From: JAEXNA01 sp037189585
GTDB taxonomy: Bacteria; Vulcanimicrobiota; Xenobia; Xenobiales; JADMJV01
DNA length: 64,000 nt
NCBI GenBank assembly: GCA_037189585.1
Contig: JBBCJA010000004.1
Location: 62,001-126,000, forward strand
Direction: 5' to 3'
Part shown: piece by piece, positions 53,601 through 61,963 of the stretch
How positions within the stretch are numbered: position 1 is the stretch's first letter
Layout of the letters: each line of letters starts with the position of its first letter
Notes under the pieces: generated by a model
The model's database searches: none
What the model saw: only the letters and a program-made list of their open reading frames with translations
What the model was told of the DNA's origin: nothing
Translations under genes and position numbers: made by a program

Positions 53601-53791
53601 CCCTAGCCGATAGCGGTGCCGGCGCGGCCGGACAGAAATCCCTCGGTGTGGCGGTCGCCTGCGGAATGACCGTGGCAACCCTGATGGGCGTGTTCGTCAT
53701 CCCCGCTCTCTACGTGATGATTCAGGGAGGCGCGGAGTTCTTCAGCCGTAAGAAGAAGGTCACTCCAAACAATCCCGAGCCGATCCATTAA
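50633..53791 (+). CDS. RND multidrug efflux pump (HAE1 family)
   Basis: 1052 residues, the usual size. The N-terminal helix and porter domain start (FIHRPVLAIVVSVLITLIGL, SANYPGADAATVEKTV) are typical. Helix 4 carries the proton-relay Asp pair in GIVVDDAIVVVE, and the twelve-helix pattern is complete. It exports drugs, bile-like detergents or lipids in exchange for protons, together with the adaptor encoded upstream and an outer channel. No TolC gene is present nearby. A strong terminator follows at 53815-53856. Confidence 0.96.
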   Translation: MSAKTFIHRPVLAIVVSVLITLIGLLALPNMAVARFPDLAPPTVQVSANYPGADAATVEKTVATVIEREVNGAENMIYMQSKSAGDGSYSLTASFEVGTNVDLAAVDVQNRVSRANASLPAEVIRNGITVVKQSTQILMLASITSPNKTYDKLYMSNYVTLNILDRLARVPGVGGAELRIGAAPYSMRMWIQPDKLKQYGITVTDINAAINEQNLQAPAGSVGAPPQPSGLAFQYPVTVKGQLETPEEFGNIIIKRSLDGALVRVRDIARVEMGSEAYDSFGRRNGEDQIPILIYQRPGANALTVAQAVEKELSELAKDFPADMDYQVSFDTTLAVDASVHEVTKTLTEAFILVVLVVFTFLGNFRATLIPLIAVPVSLIGTFGILYAFGFSINTLTLFGMVLAIGIVVDDAIVVVEAVEHHIEHGMTPLQATERAMDEVSGPVVAIALVLCSVFVPVAFMGGVTGQLYQQFAITLSASVVLSAIVALTLTPALCQMILKPRTKLWGPFGWYISAFEKIFGTVSSGYARLAGIAVRRLFLTVIVMAVVVLGAGYFHKTLPTGFIPAEDNGYLLVSVSLPPGASLERTDTACRKLEEIMMAQPGVQTVNALGGINILAGNRGSNYATYFIILKPWNERTPAESAVAIQGALMGKFSGLSELQAIVINPPAVPGLGFAGGFVFELQDRSGKTPQELDAMTQSFLGAARQSKLLSPALYSPFSTAIPQIFLNIDREKAKTLGVAINTIYTTLQVNLSGSYINLFTRFGRTWRVFVQSEAEYRRTPQDIGNLDVRTDTGQMVPLSTITDVTMTTGADMIMRYNMFRAAEVYGNAAPGVSSGAAIAEMERMAEINLPRGWGYEWTGTAYQEKESASKTGQILGLALVFVFLFLAALYESWAVPFSILLGLPTGILGAYLGTKLFAADNNIYVQIGIVTLLGLAAKNAILIVEFAKEKYEKEGLPLREAALEGAKLRFRPILMTSFAFILGVLPLALADSGAGAAGQKSLGVAVACGMTVATLMGVFVIPALYVMIQGGAEFFSRKKKVTPNNPEPIH

Positions 53792-53814
53792 CTTCCTGGT
53801 CATCTCATTGCCAA

Positions 53815-53856
53815 ATCGTGAACTCCCTTAACGCTAAGAGAGTTCACGATTTTTTC
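53815..53856 (+). terminator. rho-independent terminator after the RND operon
   Basis: ATCGTGAACTC at 53815-53825 pairs perfectly with GAGTTCACGAT at 53840-53850, followed by a run of T. It lies 24 bp after the pump stop and just before the amylase-like gene. Confidence 0.92.
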
Positions 53857-53880
53857 AGGGTGCTCGGCTAGCTTTGAACT

Positions 53881-56181
53881 ATGGTTATCCAGACCGCGCG
53901 GAGCGGACCGATGGTGGCGCGCGCCAATTCGGCGTCACCGGCCTCTACCGCCTCTCCCCAACAGTCTCTTTCTTCCCCTACCCACGCCGAATGGCGCGAC
54001 GTGGCCGACGTTTCCACCTTCAAAACGCTGGCCGGAGCGGGTCTGACCGCTCTTGCCGCGGGCGGAATCGCCACCGCCCTGGGCGGCCCCGTGGCTGGTG
54101 CCATCGGTGCCGCGGCGGGACTTGCCGTGGGTGGTGTTCTTGGAAGGTACACTGAAATCGCGGCCTACGACACGAAAACCTTTCTACGCGACAAGTGGAA
54201 CCAGGTGGAGACCACCAAACACGTCCTCAAACACCGTTTTTCCAACCAGCCCAAATTAGAAGGCCTGGGACAAGCCCATCTTCGGGCCTTAGATAAAGTC
54301 GGCGACGTCCGTCGCGACTACGACGGTTGGGATTCCAGCCGCGATCTTTTCGCCCTATCCTCGCGCGAGGGCCGGCCGGACCAACCCTATCAAATCCAAT
54401 TCGAAGTCGCTCACCTGCGCCCGGGCGCCCAATTCCAATCAGGACTAGAGCTCGAGGTGGCCCACGGAGAGAACGAGCCGCTAAGCATCGTGGTCAAAGA
54501 CGGTAAAGCCTTCCACCGTACCAAAGATGGCGATATTCCGGCGGGTATTCCAGTGTCCTACGACCCCAAGTACAGCCATCTTCGCCTGGACCTGGACAAG
54601 AACGCTTTGCGCGAAAACGGCTGGAGCGACGGAAGCCCCCTGCGCTTTCGCGCCACCACCACCGGCGCCGAGGGCCAAACGAGCGATGTCTTGGAAGCCG
54701 TCAGCGGCGCCAACCTGCCGGAAGGAGCTCTCAAGGACGGCTTTCTGCGCTGGGAAGGCAAGACCGTTTATTACGTCGTCACCGATCGCTTCGCCAACGG
54801 CGACAAGACCAACGATCAGGGCACCGATCCCGACAACATCGAGGCCTTCCACGGCGGCGACTACCAGGGTGTGATCGAGAAACTCGACTATCTCAAAGAC
54901 CTCGGCGTCGACTGCATCTGGCTCTCCTGCCCCTATCAGGCCGACCGGAATTTCTTCGGCAACGACGGCTACCACGGTTACTGGCCCCACGACTTCAACG
55001 CTCCCGAGCTGAGCTTCGGCAGCAAGGAGAAGCTCAAGGAGCTGACCGAGCTCGCCCGCGCCAAGGGGATGAAAGTGATGCTCGACGTGGTGACCAATCA
55101 CACCGGCTACCAGCACCCCTACACTCAAGACCCGGAGAAGACCGACTGGTATCACCACGAAGGGAAGCTTCGTTGGGTCGGCCAGTGGGCCATCGAGAAT
55201 CAGAACCTGGCGGGCCTACCGGACCTCGCGGTGGAGAACCCCGAAGTCTCCACCCACCTGACCGAGTCTCACAAGGCCTGGCTGAAAGAGACCGGGATCG
55301 ACGCCTTTCGCATGGACGCCACCCGGCACGTCCCGCGAGAGTTCACCCGCGAGTTTCTGGAGTCGATGAAGGCGGAGAATCCCGACTTCTTCTCCGTGGG
55401 CGAGGTGTTCTGGCGCAATCCCAACTACGTCGCGGCCTACCAGCGCGAGACCCAGGAGTCGATGTTCGACTTTCCCCTGGCTTACGCCATTCGTAACGTC
55501 TTCTCGGGAATTCCCTCGCGCAGTAAAGAAGAACGTCACGCCTTAGCGGCTGAAGTGGGCAAACACAACATCACCGAGAGCTTGCGTTTGAAAGAATCCA
55601 ACGGCGACGAGAGTATGAAAGAGCTCTCCAAGGCGCTCGCCGCCGATCGGCTTTACGACAATCCGAAGAAACTGATGACCTTCGTCGACAACCACGACAT
55701 GATGCGCTTTATGAGTGACTGCGCCGGAGACACCACCCGTTTGGAGAATGCGCTGGGCTTCCTCTACGCTTGCCGCGGCATCCCCTCGATTTATTACGGC
55801 ACGGAATCGGCTATGGAAGGCTGGGGTCCGGAGAACCGTAAGGACATGGAATGGGACAAAAACCCCCAGGTCAAGGAGGTCCTGACCCAGTTGACACACC
55901 TCCGCAAGGAGAGCGCGGCCCTACAGTTTGGAACCCAGAAGGAGCTCCTGGTTCAAGATGATGTCTACGCCCTGGCCCGCCTACGCACCGACGAGCAGGT
56001 GGTTTGCGTCTTCAACAACGCCCAGGAAGAGAAGACCCTGACCATTCCAATGGATGAGGACCTTCCCGACGGCGCGGAGCTTCGCAACATGCTGGCCGAA
56101 GGGAAAGCCACCGTGATGGACGGCAGCCTAACCGTGACCCTACCTCCCCGTTCCTTCGCCTACTACGGCTGGAAGGCTTAG
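53881..56181 (+). CDS. GH13 alpha-amylase family protein with glycine-zipper N-terminus
   Basis: 766 residues; an ATG at 53911 with GGAGCGG upstream is an alternative start. No signal peptide: the first 40 residues are Ser/Pro/Ala-rich, followed by a glycine-zipper hydrophobic stretch (about 50-88, AAGGIATALGGPVAGAIGAA). A starch-binding-like or Ig-type region follows, then the GH13 barrel from about 295 (VYYVVTDRFANGD). Catalytic residues are in GIDAFRMDATRH (nucleophile Asp), FSVGEVFW (acid Glu) and FVDNHDMMR (third Asp). The enzyme should act on alpha-glucans. The C-terminal beta domain closes the protein. Confidence 0.9.
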   Translation: MVIQTARSGPMVARANSASPASTASPQQSLSSPTHAEWRDVADVSTFKTLAGAGLTALAAGGIATALGGPVAGAIGAAAGLAVGGVLGRYTEIAAYDTKTFLRDKWNQVETTKHVLKHRFSNQPKLEGLGQAHLRALDKVGDVRRDYDGWDSSRDLFALSSREGRPDQPYQIQFEVAHLRPGAQFQSGLELEVAHGENEPLSIVVKDGKAFHRTKDGDIPAGIPVSYDPKYSHLRLDLDKNALRENGWSDGSPLRFRATTTGAEGQTSDVLEAVSGANLPEGALKDGFLRWEGKTVYYVVTDRFANGDKTNDQGTDPDNIEAFHGGDYQGVIEKLDYLKDLGVDCIWLSCPYQADRNFFGNDGYHGYWPHDFNAPELSFGSKEKLKELTELARAKGMKVMLDVVTNHTGYQHPYTQDPEKTDWYHHEGKLRWVGQWAIENQNLAGLPDLAVENPEVSTHLTESHKAWLKETGIDAFRMDATRHVPREFTREFLESMKAENPDFFSVGEVFWRNPNYVAAYQRETQESMFDFPLAYAIRNVFSGIPSRSKEERHALAAEVGKHNITESLRLKESNGDESMKELSKALAADRLYDNPKKLMTFVDNHDMMRFMSDCAGDTTRLENALGFLYACRGIPSIYYGTESAMEGWGPENRKDMEWDKNPQVKEVLTQLTHLRKESAALQFGTQKELLVQDDVYALARLRTDEQVVCVFNNAQEEKTLTIPMDEDLPDGAELRNMLAEGKATVMDGSLTVTLPPRSFAYYGWKA

Positions 56182-56189
56182 TAGGCCTG

Positions 56190-57512
56190 TCATGGGTCAG
56201 CGTTAGCATCAAGCAAGAGCAGAGGGAAAGACGAGCCTTCGCCCACTTTGTCGATAAAACGGACGATGATGGCGGGCGGCATAGTGAGACAGCCGATGGA
56301 GTCTCCGGTATTGGGATCGATACCGTTGTGGATCAAGATCTCGGTGGCGATCACGCCGTTTCGCTCGGCGGCGGCGCGCTCGGCTTGGGAGATGTATCCA
56401 TCCTTATCTTTGTCACGCCAGGCCGGGACGTGGCCCTGGTAGTCTCCCTCACTGTTGACGATGTGCCAGGACCAGTAGCCGTGATAGATGTTGTTGGAGC
56501 GGGCCCAGTACAAACCGGGGCGGAGTTGGGCGACCCCCGCGTAGTAACCGGGCGAACGAGAGGTGGAAGCCTGGCCAGCGTGGGCCGAGCCTCGAAAGGC
56601 CGAGACGGATCTGTCATATCGATCCAGTACCAGGAAAGTATCGTTATAAGGTCCCACGTTGTCGGCCGAGTCGTGACGACTTCCGTTGGGGGAGATGCCC
56701 CGAAGCAATATGACCAGAAGCCCGAAATTCCGACCGACTCCCTTTTTCAGAGCGATATGCTCGTAGTAAGCGAAGTCGTCTGGAGGCGACAGCGGGGTGG
56801 CCAGGGTCCTGAGGTCCCGAAATTCTTCCCGGAACGGTTTGTTCGCGTCTAGTAGCAGGTAGTTGAAGGTCTGCCGCTTGCCTACCATGGCGACAAACTT
56901 TGGAAAGTCCTCGGGGGATAAGGTCTGAGCTCCGACCCGTCCGGGACGTTTGAGATCCCCTCCATCGCAAAGGACCACCGATCTGGTGGTGGTTCCATAA
57001 TGATCATCGAGGTCTTTCTCCTCGGCGCTCAAGAAACCGTTTCCGTCGCGGTCGAGCCATGCCGGGAGTGCCGGCGAACCTTCGCCTGTAGTCAGGCTCC
57101 AAGCCGCATCGGCACCGCCATGAATCGGTTCGGCCAGGTATCGACCTGGTCGAAGTTGAGCCACTCCAAAGGGAAAGTCGGAAGAACGCTCCGTGCCGGC
57201 ATGGGTGGCGGCCCGAAACTCCTCCACCGGACCGTCCGGAGTAATGACCACCAGAGTGTCCGTATATCCCCCTACGTTGTGGGCCGAGTCGCGCCGAGTC
57301 CCATCAATGGAGGCTCCACGAAGGGCCAAAACCCAAATTTTATCCTGGCACGGATCCCCCGTGAACTCGGTAACCACGGAGCGATAGTAAGCTTGACGAT
57401 CGGCGGCGGTCGCACCCCGCGAAGCCAGATTGATTGGTGGTCGTTCCTCACCTAGAACAGGAGTCAGTAGCAAGAGGGTCAAGACTACGAAGGCTCGCGC
57501 TGACGACATCAT
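56190..57512 (-). CDS. tandem L,D-transpeptidase-like protein with EF-hand-like loops
   Basis: 440 residues; signal peptide AFVVLTLLLLTPVLGE. Two homologous halves of about 195 residues follow. Both contain HNVGGYTDT or DNVGPYNDT, RPGRYLA or RPGLYWA and end in LLLDAN. Each also holds a calcium-loop-like stretch (DRDGNGFLSAEE and DKDKDGYISQAE). The second half has ILIHNG then DSIGCLTMPP, resembling the YkuD His-Gly and Ser-x-Gly-Cys core. The first half has VVLCDGG and GRVGAQTLSP at the same places, so its catalytic His and Cys are gone. Cell-wall cross-link or a related reaction is likely for the second half, but the fold assignment is by motif. Confidence 0.72.
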   Translation of the reverse strand: MMSSARAFVVLTLLLLTPVLGEERPPINLASRGATAADRQAYYRSVVTEFTGDPCQDKIWVLALRGASIDGTRRDSAHNVGGYTDTLVVITPDGPVEEFRAATHAGTERSSDFPFGVAQLRPGRYLAEPIHGGADAAWSLTTGEGSPALPAWLDRDGNGFLSAEEKDLDDHYGTTTRSVVLCDGGDLKRPGRVGAQTLSPEDFPKFVAMVGKRQTFNYLLLDANKPFREEFRDLRTLATPLSPPDDFAYYEHIALKKGVGRNFGLLVILLRGISPNGSRHDSADNVGPYNDTFLVLDRYDRSVSAFRGSAHAGQASTSRSPGYYAGVAQLRPGLYWARSNNIYHGYWSWHIVNSEGDYQGHVPAWRDKDKDGYISQAERAAAERNGVIATEILIHNGIDPNTGDSIGCLTMPPAIIVRFIDKVGEGSSFPLLLLDANADP

Positions 57513-57578
57513 GATGGTCTCCTTGGTGAAGGTGAAACCTGGCGATTCTCGCCCAGCGGCTTTGGACCCTTCGCGACC

Positions 57579-60500
57579 TTACTTGAGCCGGTTGTCGATC
57601 GGCTCGCGATCGTGTTCCCCGATGTCGTCCTGAGAGCCCACGACAATACTGGCGAGCCCCAGCACACCGGAGACGACTCCACCCACGATCCAGCCCGGTG
57701 GTCCAAACCAGAGCGAACCGATGGCCACTGCTCCGGCCGCCACGGAAAGTCCGCCGGCCGCCCTATCCCATCCGGAATCCGCGGTCCAAAGGTCACGAAG
57801 TCCAAAACCCACGGACACGACTCCTCCCACCGAGCCCAGAGCCTTGCCGGAAAACTTCAGGATCTTGCCGGCCTTACTCGCCTCATCGGTCAATCCACCG
57901 ATCGCGGCTAGAGCCGACTCACCTCCGGTGCTGACAAGGCCGACCCCACCCAGAATCTGCTCGTAGTCATTGTCACCCTGAAATCCGGCGAAGATCTGCT
58001 GGGCGCCAATCAAGGTTCCCAGGATGGTCGTTCCTTTAGCGAGCTTGTCCGCGCCACTCGCGAGCTTCGCCGACGGTTGGAAGCGCGGGTTCCCCCACTC
58101 CTGCAAGTTTTCTGGAACCTCCGCCGCTCCCTTCACGGTGTCGAGCGCACCGATGAAGAGATCGTCGGCGGAACCTCCGGATTGCAGGAAGGCCTCCAAG
58201 TCGGCTTTCCCCAGGTCGAACTGTCCGACCACCTCTCCGTCGCTGAGAAACCGCCCCTTGTTGTCGATCTGAATCTGACTGGTCTCTCGGTTAAAATCCG
58301 CGTCCGTGGTCTCCAAAGTCCCGGTGACAGGGGGTTTCTTAGTCGGGTCTGTCACGCTGGAAAGATGGGAAGTGGTGATATCACCGTTATCATCGGTCTG
58401 GCTCTGGTCGTACTCGACCGCTTCAAATCCGCGATTGTTGGAGAGCTTGGAAGTGAACTGCTCGTAGCCCGTCTGGATTGGCTTACCATCGCCATCGACC
58501 CTGAGCTTCCCGTCATCGTCGACGAGAGGTTCGGCGGAGGCCTGGCTGGTTTCCAGGTAGTAGGGGCCCTTACCCGCTAAAACGGCCTTGGCCTGGGCTT
58601 CGGTCAGGGTACCTTCCTCGACGGCCTCCTGGATCTCCGCCCTTGTCACCTTGGAGCGTGAGGCACTCTTGGACTCGATCCGCTCTCCCGCTTCCGTCGT
58701 CTCCGACTTGTAAGAAAACTCGCCGGGACCGTGAGTCACCCGCTCCTCGTAGGTGGAGAGCTCGGTGCCTTCCACCACTGTCTGGCGTTTGAAATCCTGT
58801 CCATCATTGCTGACGTCGCTGTAAGTCCAGGTCAGGGGGCCGTCGGGGGTCTTACTCGCGGAGATGGTCCGTCCGTCTCCGTCGGAGTCGGTGGACCCGT
58901 AGGTGATCCCCGTCGCGGCGACCTTGCCCTCCTTGTCAAAAGAGACCTCACGGGTAAAATCTATCGAGTCCTCGTCGAGCCACTCGGCGTCCTTCTCATC
59001 AAGACCTCGCGGCCCACTTCCGTTAGGCCTCAAGGGCAAATGATAGTCGGCGTTGCGACCATTGAGCCAAGCGTTTTTCTCTCGCGAGCTCCTTGCGCTA
59101 GGAGCTGGAGCCAAGCTGTTGGAGAGTAGAGGCAGTCCCACATCCCCGACGGAGAGACCCGGGACCTTTGGCTTGGGAGCTCCTCGTCCGGCCCTGGGTG
59201 AGATCTCCTTGAGCTCAGTCTCGCTCAAGCCCTCGACCGAATAGGAGCTCGCACTCTCTCCCTTACCGTTCCAGGTGCTGGTGTTGCTGAAGACAACCTC
59301 TCCACCGGAATCTCGATTGGCCACAAGTCGCGCGGTCTGGCTAACCCCGGTGGATTCCTCCAGCTTCCCGTCATCTCCGGGAACTTTCACGCGTGTCACC
59401 GTTCGGGTCAGATTCGTCTCGCCACTGTCAACCTCCAATCCTGATGGGAGCTCCCCCGTGACTTCCACCTCATTGGAGGTCTGAGAATAAGATTCTTCCG
59501 AGTACTGAAGCTTCTTGGCCCCCTTCCCGTCATCGGTGACCACGGTCACTTCGCTGACCAGAGTCGGCTCACGCCCGTCGGTGGGCAGGTCGGGCTGCTT
59601 CCCGATTCCGTGGCTGGGAGATTCCGGGACGTCGATAAGCTCCTCCAGGTCCTGGTCGGACTGGTAGCTCTTCTCGGTTCGAGTTTCCGAGCTGCCGTCG
59701 CGACCCATCTTGGTGGTTCGGCGGAGCTTGGTCTCGCCCAAGGAGGAATCATAGATCTCCTTACCGGTCCCATCGACGTTGGTGACCTTGGTGTAGTTGG
59801 CACGCCCCCCGTCGGGACGACGGACTTCTTCCTCCAAGGTTCGCTTACCATCAGGTCCCACGGTGAGCTTCTTCTCCTGGAAAGAGAACCGCCCTTGACT
59901 GTCGCGATGGCTCTCCACGACCGAGGAAACATCGCTCACCTTTCCCTCCGCGTCGGTCGTGATCTCGCGATTGTATCGCCGATCCTCCGAGAGGTCGGAG
60001 AACAAGTTCAGCGTGCTGCTGCCGTCCTTGTTCTCTTCCTTTGAGTAGGAGACGCCGTCGGAAGTGAAACTCGTGGTGACCTTACCATCTTTATCCCTGA
60101 CGACCTCGTAGGTGACCCCATCTTGCTCGAAGGTCTTCTTCACGCTCCCGTCTTTTTGTTCTTCGCGCTTGGCCGGCTCAAGGCCTGAGAGGTCGGGGAC
60201 TTCGGGGGTCTCGGACCTGGGCGAATAAGGCGGCTTCAGCTTCAGGTCAGAGCGCTGGTCTTTCTTGGTCGGGTCCTTGACCAGGTGGTCCAACTCCGGA
60301 TCTTTATCTTTCTTTGGCTCTTCCGAATCCGCGGGGTCAGATGGCCCATCGACGTCGTGCACGGGCACGACGTCGGGTTTCCTGTCATCGGTGGCTATCG
60401 CCGGGGTAAATCCACTCCCACTGGTCAACTCGATGGCCAAGTTCGCCTGGCGTCGGGTCAGTTCTCGCGACCCGCTGGGATTACTGGGCGCGGGACTGTC

Positions 60501-60671
60501 CTTCTTGTCGAGAATTGTCGCCTTCTTGGTGGGAGATTCGACAGGTTTGGCCGCAGGCGAGGCCGCCGGGGCTGGTGACTTGGCTTTGACCGGCTCCTTG
60601 CTCGAGTTCGAGCTCGTCTCTGAAGCTCGGCGCGGGATGGGCGTGGGTGAACGTTCGTCGATCGGACGCAT
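57579..60671 (-). CDS. 1030-residue protein with Asp/Gly/Lys repeats and glycine-zipper C-terminus
   Basis: GGGAG 8 bases before the ATG. Residues 1-190 are disordered, rich in Ser, Pro, Lys and Asp. The middle (190-860) is built of short beta-like repeats centred on D-G-K or D-x-D-G-x turns (VTYEVVRDKDGKVTTSF, GVSYSKEENKDGSSTLN). About 900-1010 is hydrophobic and glycine-rich (LGSVGGVVSVGFGL, AAGGLSVAAGAVAIGSLWFG, GWIVGGVVSGVLGLAS). No Sec signal is seen. The repeats resemble YD- or RHS-like beta shells only loosely. A surface, effector or pore-forming protein is possible; no family was recognised. Confidence 0.75.
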   Translation of the reverse strand: MRPIDERSPTPIPRRASETSSNSSKEPVKAKSPAPAASPAAKPVESPTKKATILDKKDSPAPSNPSGSRELTRRQANLAIELTSGSGFTPAIATDDRKPDVVPVHDVDGPSDPADSEEPKKDKDPELDHLVKDPTKKDQRSDLKLKPPYSPRSETPEVPDLSGLEPAKREEQKDGSVKKTFEQDGVTYEVVRDKDGKVTTSFTSDGVSYSKEENKDGSSTLNLFSDLSEDRRYNREITTDAEGKVSDVSSVVESHRDSQGRFSFQEKKLTVGPDGKRTLEEEVRRPDGGRANYTKVTNVDGTGKEIYDSSLGETKLRRTTKMGRDGSSETRTEKSYQSDQDLEELIDVPESPSHGIGKQPDLPTDGREPTLVSEVTVVTDDGKGAKKLQYSEESYSQTSNEVEVTGELPSGLEVDSGETNLTRTVTRVKVPGDDGKLEESTGVSQTARLVANRDSGGEVVFSNTSTWNGKGESASSYSVEGLSETELKEISPRAGRGAPKPKVPGLSVGDVGLPLLSNSLAPAPSARSSREKNAWLNGRNADYHLPLRPNGSGPRGLDEKDAEWLDEDSIDFTREVSFDKEGKVAATGITYGSTDSDGDGRTISASKTPDGPLTWTYSDVSNDGQDFKRQTVVEGTELSTYEERVTHGPGEFSYKSETTEAGERIESKSASRSKVTRAEIQEAVEEGTLTEAQAKAVLAGKGPYYLETSQASAEPLVDDDGKLRVDGDGKPIQTGYEQFTSKLSNNRGFEAVEYDQSQTDDNGDITTSHLSSVTDPTKKPPVTGTLETTDADFNRETSQIQIDNKGRFLSDGEVVGQFDLGKADLEAFLQSGGSADDLFIGALDTVKGAAEVPENLQEWGNPRFQPSAKLASGADKLAKGTTILGTLIGAQQIFAGFQGDNDYEQILGGVGLVSTGGESALAAIGGLTDEASKAGKILKFSGKALGSVGGVVSVGFGLRDLWTADSGWDRAAGGLSVAAGAVAIGSLWFGPPGWIVGGVVSGVLGLASIVVGSQDDIGEHDREPIDNRLK

Positions 60672-60784
60672 ACAAGAAACTCCCTTTGGGCATTTTCCTG
60701 ACTTTACCCCGTGACGGCGGCGGAGGGATAGCCTGGCACATCTTCATGTAAAGAAAATGTTACGCGGGTTTAGGCACGGCCTAA

Positions 60785-61300
60785 TTAAACAGCCGTGAAG
60801 AGCCTGACCATTTCCCGATTGAAGTCGGGTAAATCCTTGGGGGTTCGAGAGGTCACCAGGTTATCGTCGAGCACCACGGGCTTATCCACGTAGTTAGCTC
60901 CGGCGTTCTTCATATCGATCGCGATGGTATCCACGCAGGTCATCGTTTTACCCTGGAGAGCGTCGGCGGAGATCAGAAGTTGAGGTCCGTGACAGATAGC
61001 CGCGATCGGTTTCTTCTCCTCCACAAAGCTTCTCACCAGCTCTACGGCTCCATCTTCGACTCGCAAAGATTCCGGAGAGCTTCCTCCCGGGATCATCAAC
61101 GCGCTAAAGTCCTGGGACTTAGCTTCGGAAATAGCGAGATCCGAGTTGACCGAATACTCTCCCTTCTTTCCCTCGTAAGTCCGCCCGGCCTCGGGTCCGA
61201 CCACGACGACCTCCATTCCCTCGGCACGTAGAGCCTCGATGGGGCTTTTGGCCTCGGAATCCTCAAAGTCGTCGGTCAAAAGTACAGCGACACGTTTCAT
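60785..61300 (-). CDS. DJ-1/PfpI family protein
   Basis: 171 residues, the standard size of the PfpI group. The nucleophile elbow AICHGPQLL supplies the reactive Cys (about 102), and the Glu partner comes from DDFEDSEA near the N-terminus. ALMIPGGSSPESLR is diagnostic. Family members are described as proteases, glyoxalases or protein deglycases; the sequence does not decide. It lies 113 bp upstream of the start of the 1030-residue protein gene on the same strand, separated by a normal-looking gap. Confidence 0.92.
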   Translation of the reverse strand: MKRVAVLLTDDFEDSEAKSPIEALRAEGMEVVVVGPEAGRTYEGKKGEYSVNSDLAISEAKSQDFSALMIPGGSSPESLRVEDGAVELVRSFVEEKKPIAAICHGPQLLISADALQGKTMTCVDTIAIDMKNAGANYVDKPVVLDDNLVTSRTPKDLPDFNREMVRLFTAV

Positions 61301-61507
61301 TTGCTTAGTCCTACTTTCATCGAATCACGAGTTATGAACTCCGACCCAATGTAGAGCGGGTGAGTGGACCGCTCATAGACCGAGGAAGCGTTGCTCAGGG
61401 GAGCCGAGGGTATAGGACTCACGATTCATGAGCAACAAGGAGTCCACGACTATCGCTTCCAAGAAAATTCATACAGGATTTTTTTCTCTTAAAGAAAACA
61501 TTTCTCT

Positions 61508-61885
61508 ATGAGCCGTCTTCCTTTTAATGACTCTGGGTGCCTAGGGCAGCTCGGGAACGCCTTCCTGGTCTCCGCCATCGTTTTCATCGTCACGGCAGTC
61601 CTCGGGCAGCTCACGACCCTTGGAATGATCGCGGCGCCGTTCTATACGCTCTTCACTTTCGCATTCATGGTGGCTCCAACGAAGAAGAATGCCTGGGAGT
61701 CCAAGGTCGAGCCGATTCAGGGTACTAAAGTCGGCTGCCTGCTGCTGTTCGTGGCTCTCTCCTTCCCTTTTTGCAACCATCTCGCCGTCAGGCAACAAAA
61801 GGCTAAGGAACGGCATCAGCAGTTCCTCCGGCAGGGTGCCCCATCATCACATCACCACCAGCCCTCTTCCCACGGCCATAGGTGA
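61508..61885 (+). CDS. small membrane protein with His-rich tail, unknown
   Basis: 125 residues. Two or three hydrophobic stretches (LVSAIVFIVTAVLGQL, MIAAPFYTLFTFAFMVA, VGCLLLFVALSFPFC) precede a basic segment (VRQQKAKERHQQFLR) and a His-rich end (SSHHHQPSSHGH). The His tail may bind metal ions. No family recognised; codon use looks native. The gap before it (61301-61507) holds two similar 14-bp sequences (61326-61339 and 61420-61433) and no other gene. A strong terminator follows. Confidence 0.7.
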   Translation: MSRLPFNDSGCLGQLGNAFLVSAIVFIVTAVLGQLTTLGMIAAPFYTLFTFAFMVAPTKKNAWESKVEPIQGTKVGCLLLFVALSFPFCNHLAVRQQKAKERHQQFLRQGAPSSHHHQPSSHGHR

Positions 61886-61906
61886 GGCTGGAGGACCGGT
61901 CATCAA

Positions 61907-61950
61907 GAGATACAAGAAGGCGCCCCTCGAGAGGCGCCTTCTTGTATCTC
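61907..61950. terminator. bidirectional terminator
   Basis: The perfect 18-bp stem GAGATACAAGAAGGCGCC (61907-61924) and GGCGCCTTCTTGTATCTC (61933-61950) with an 8-base loop lies between the convergent small membrane protein gene and acyl-CoA dehydrogenase gene. T-rich stretches on the arms suit either direction. Confidence 0.85.
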
Positions 61951-61963
61951 TGAGCAACCAGGA

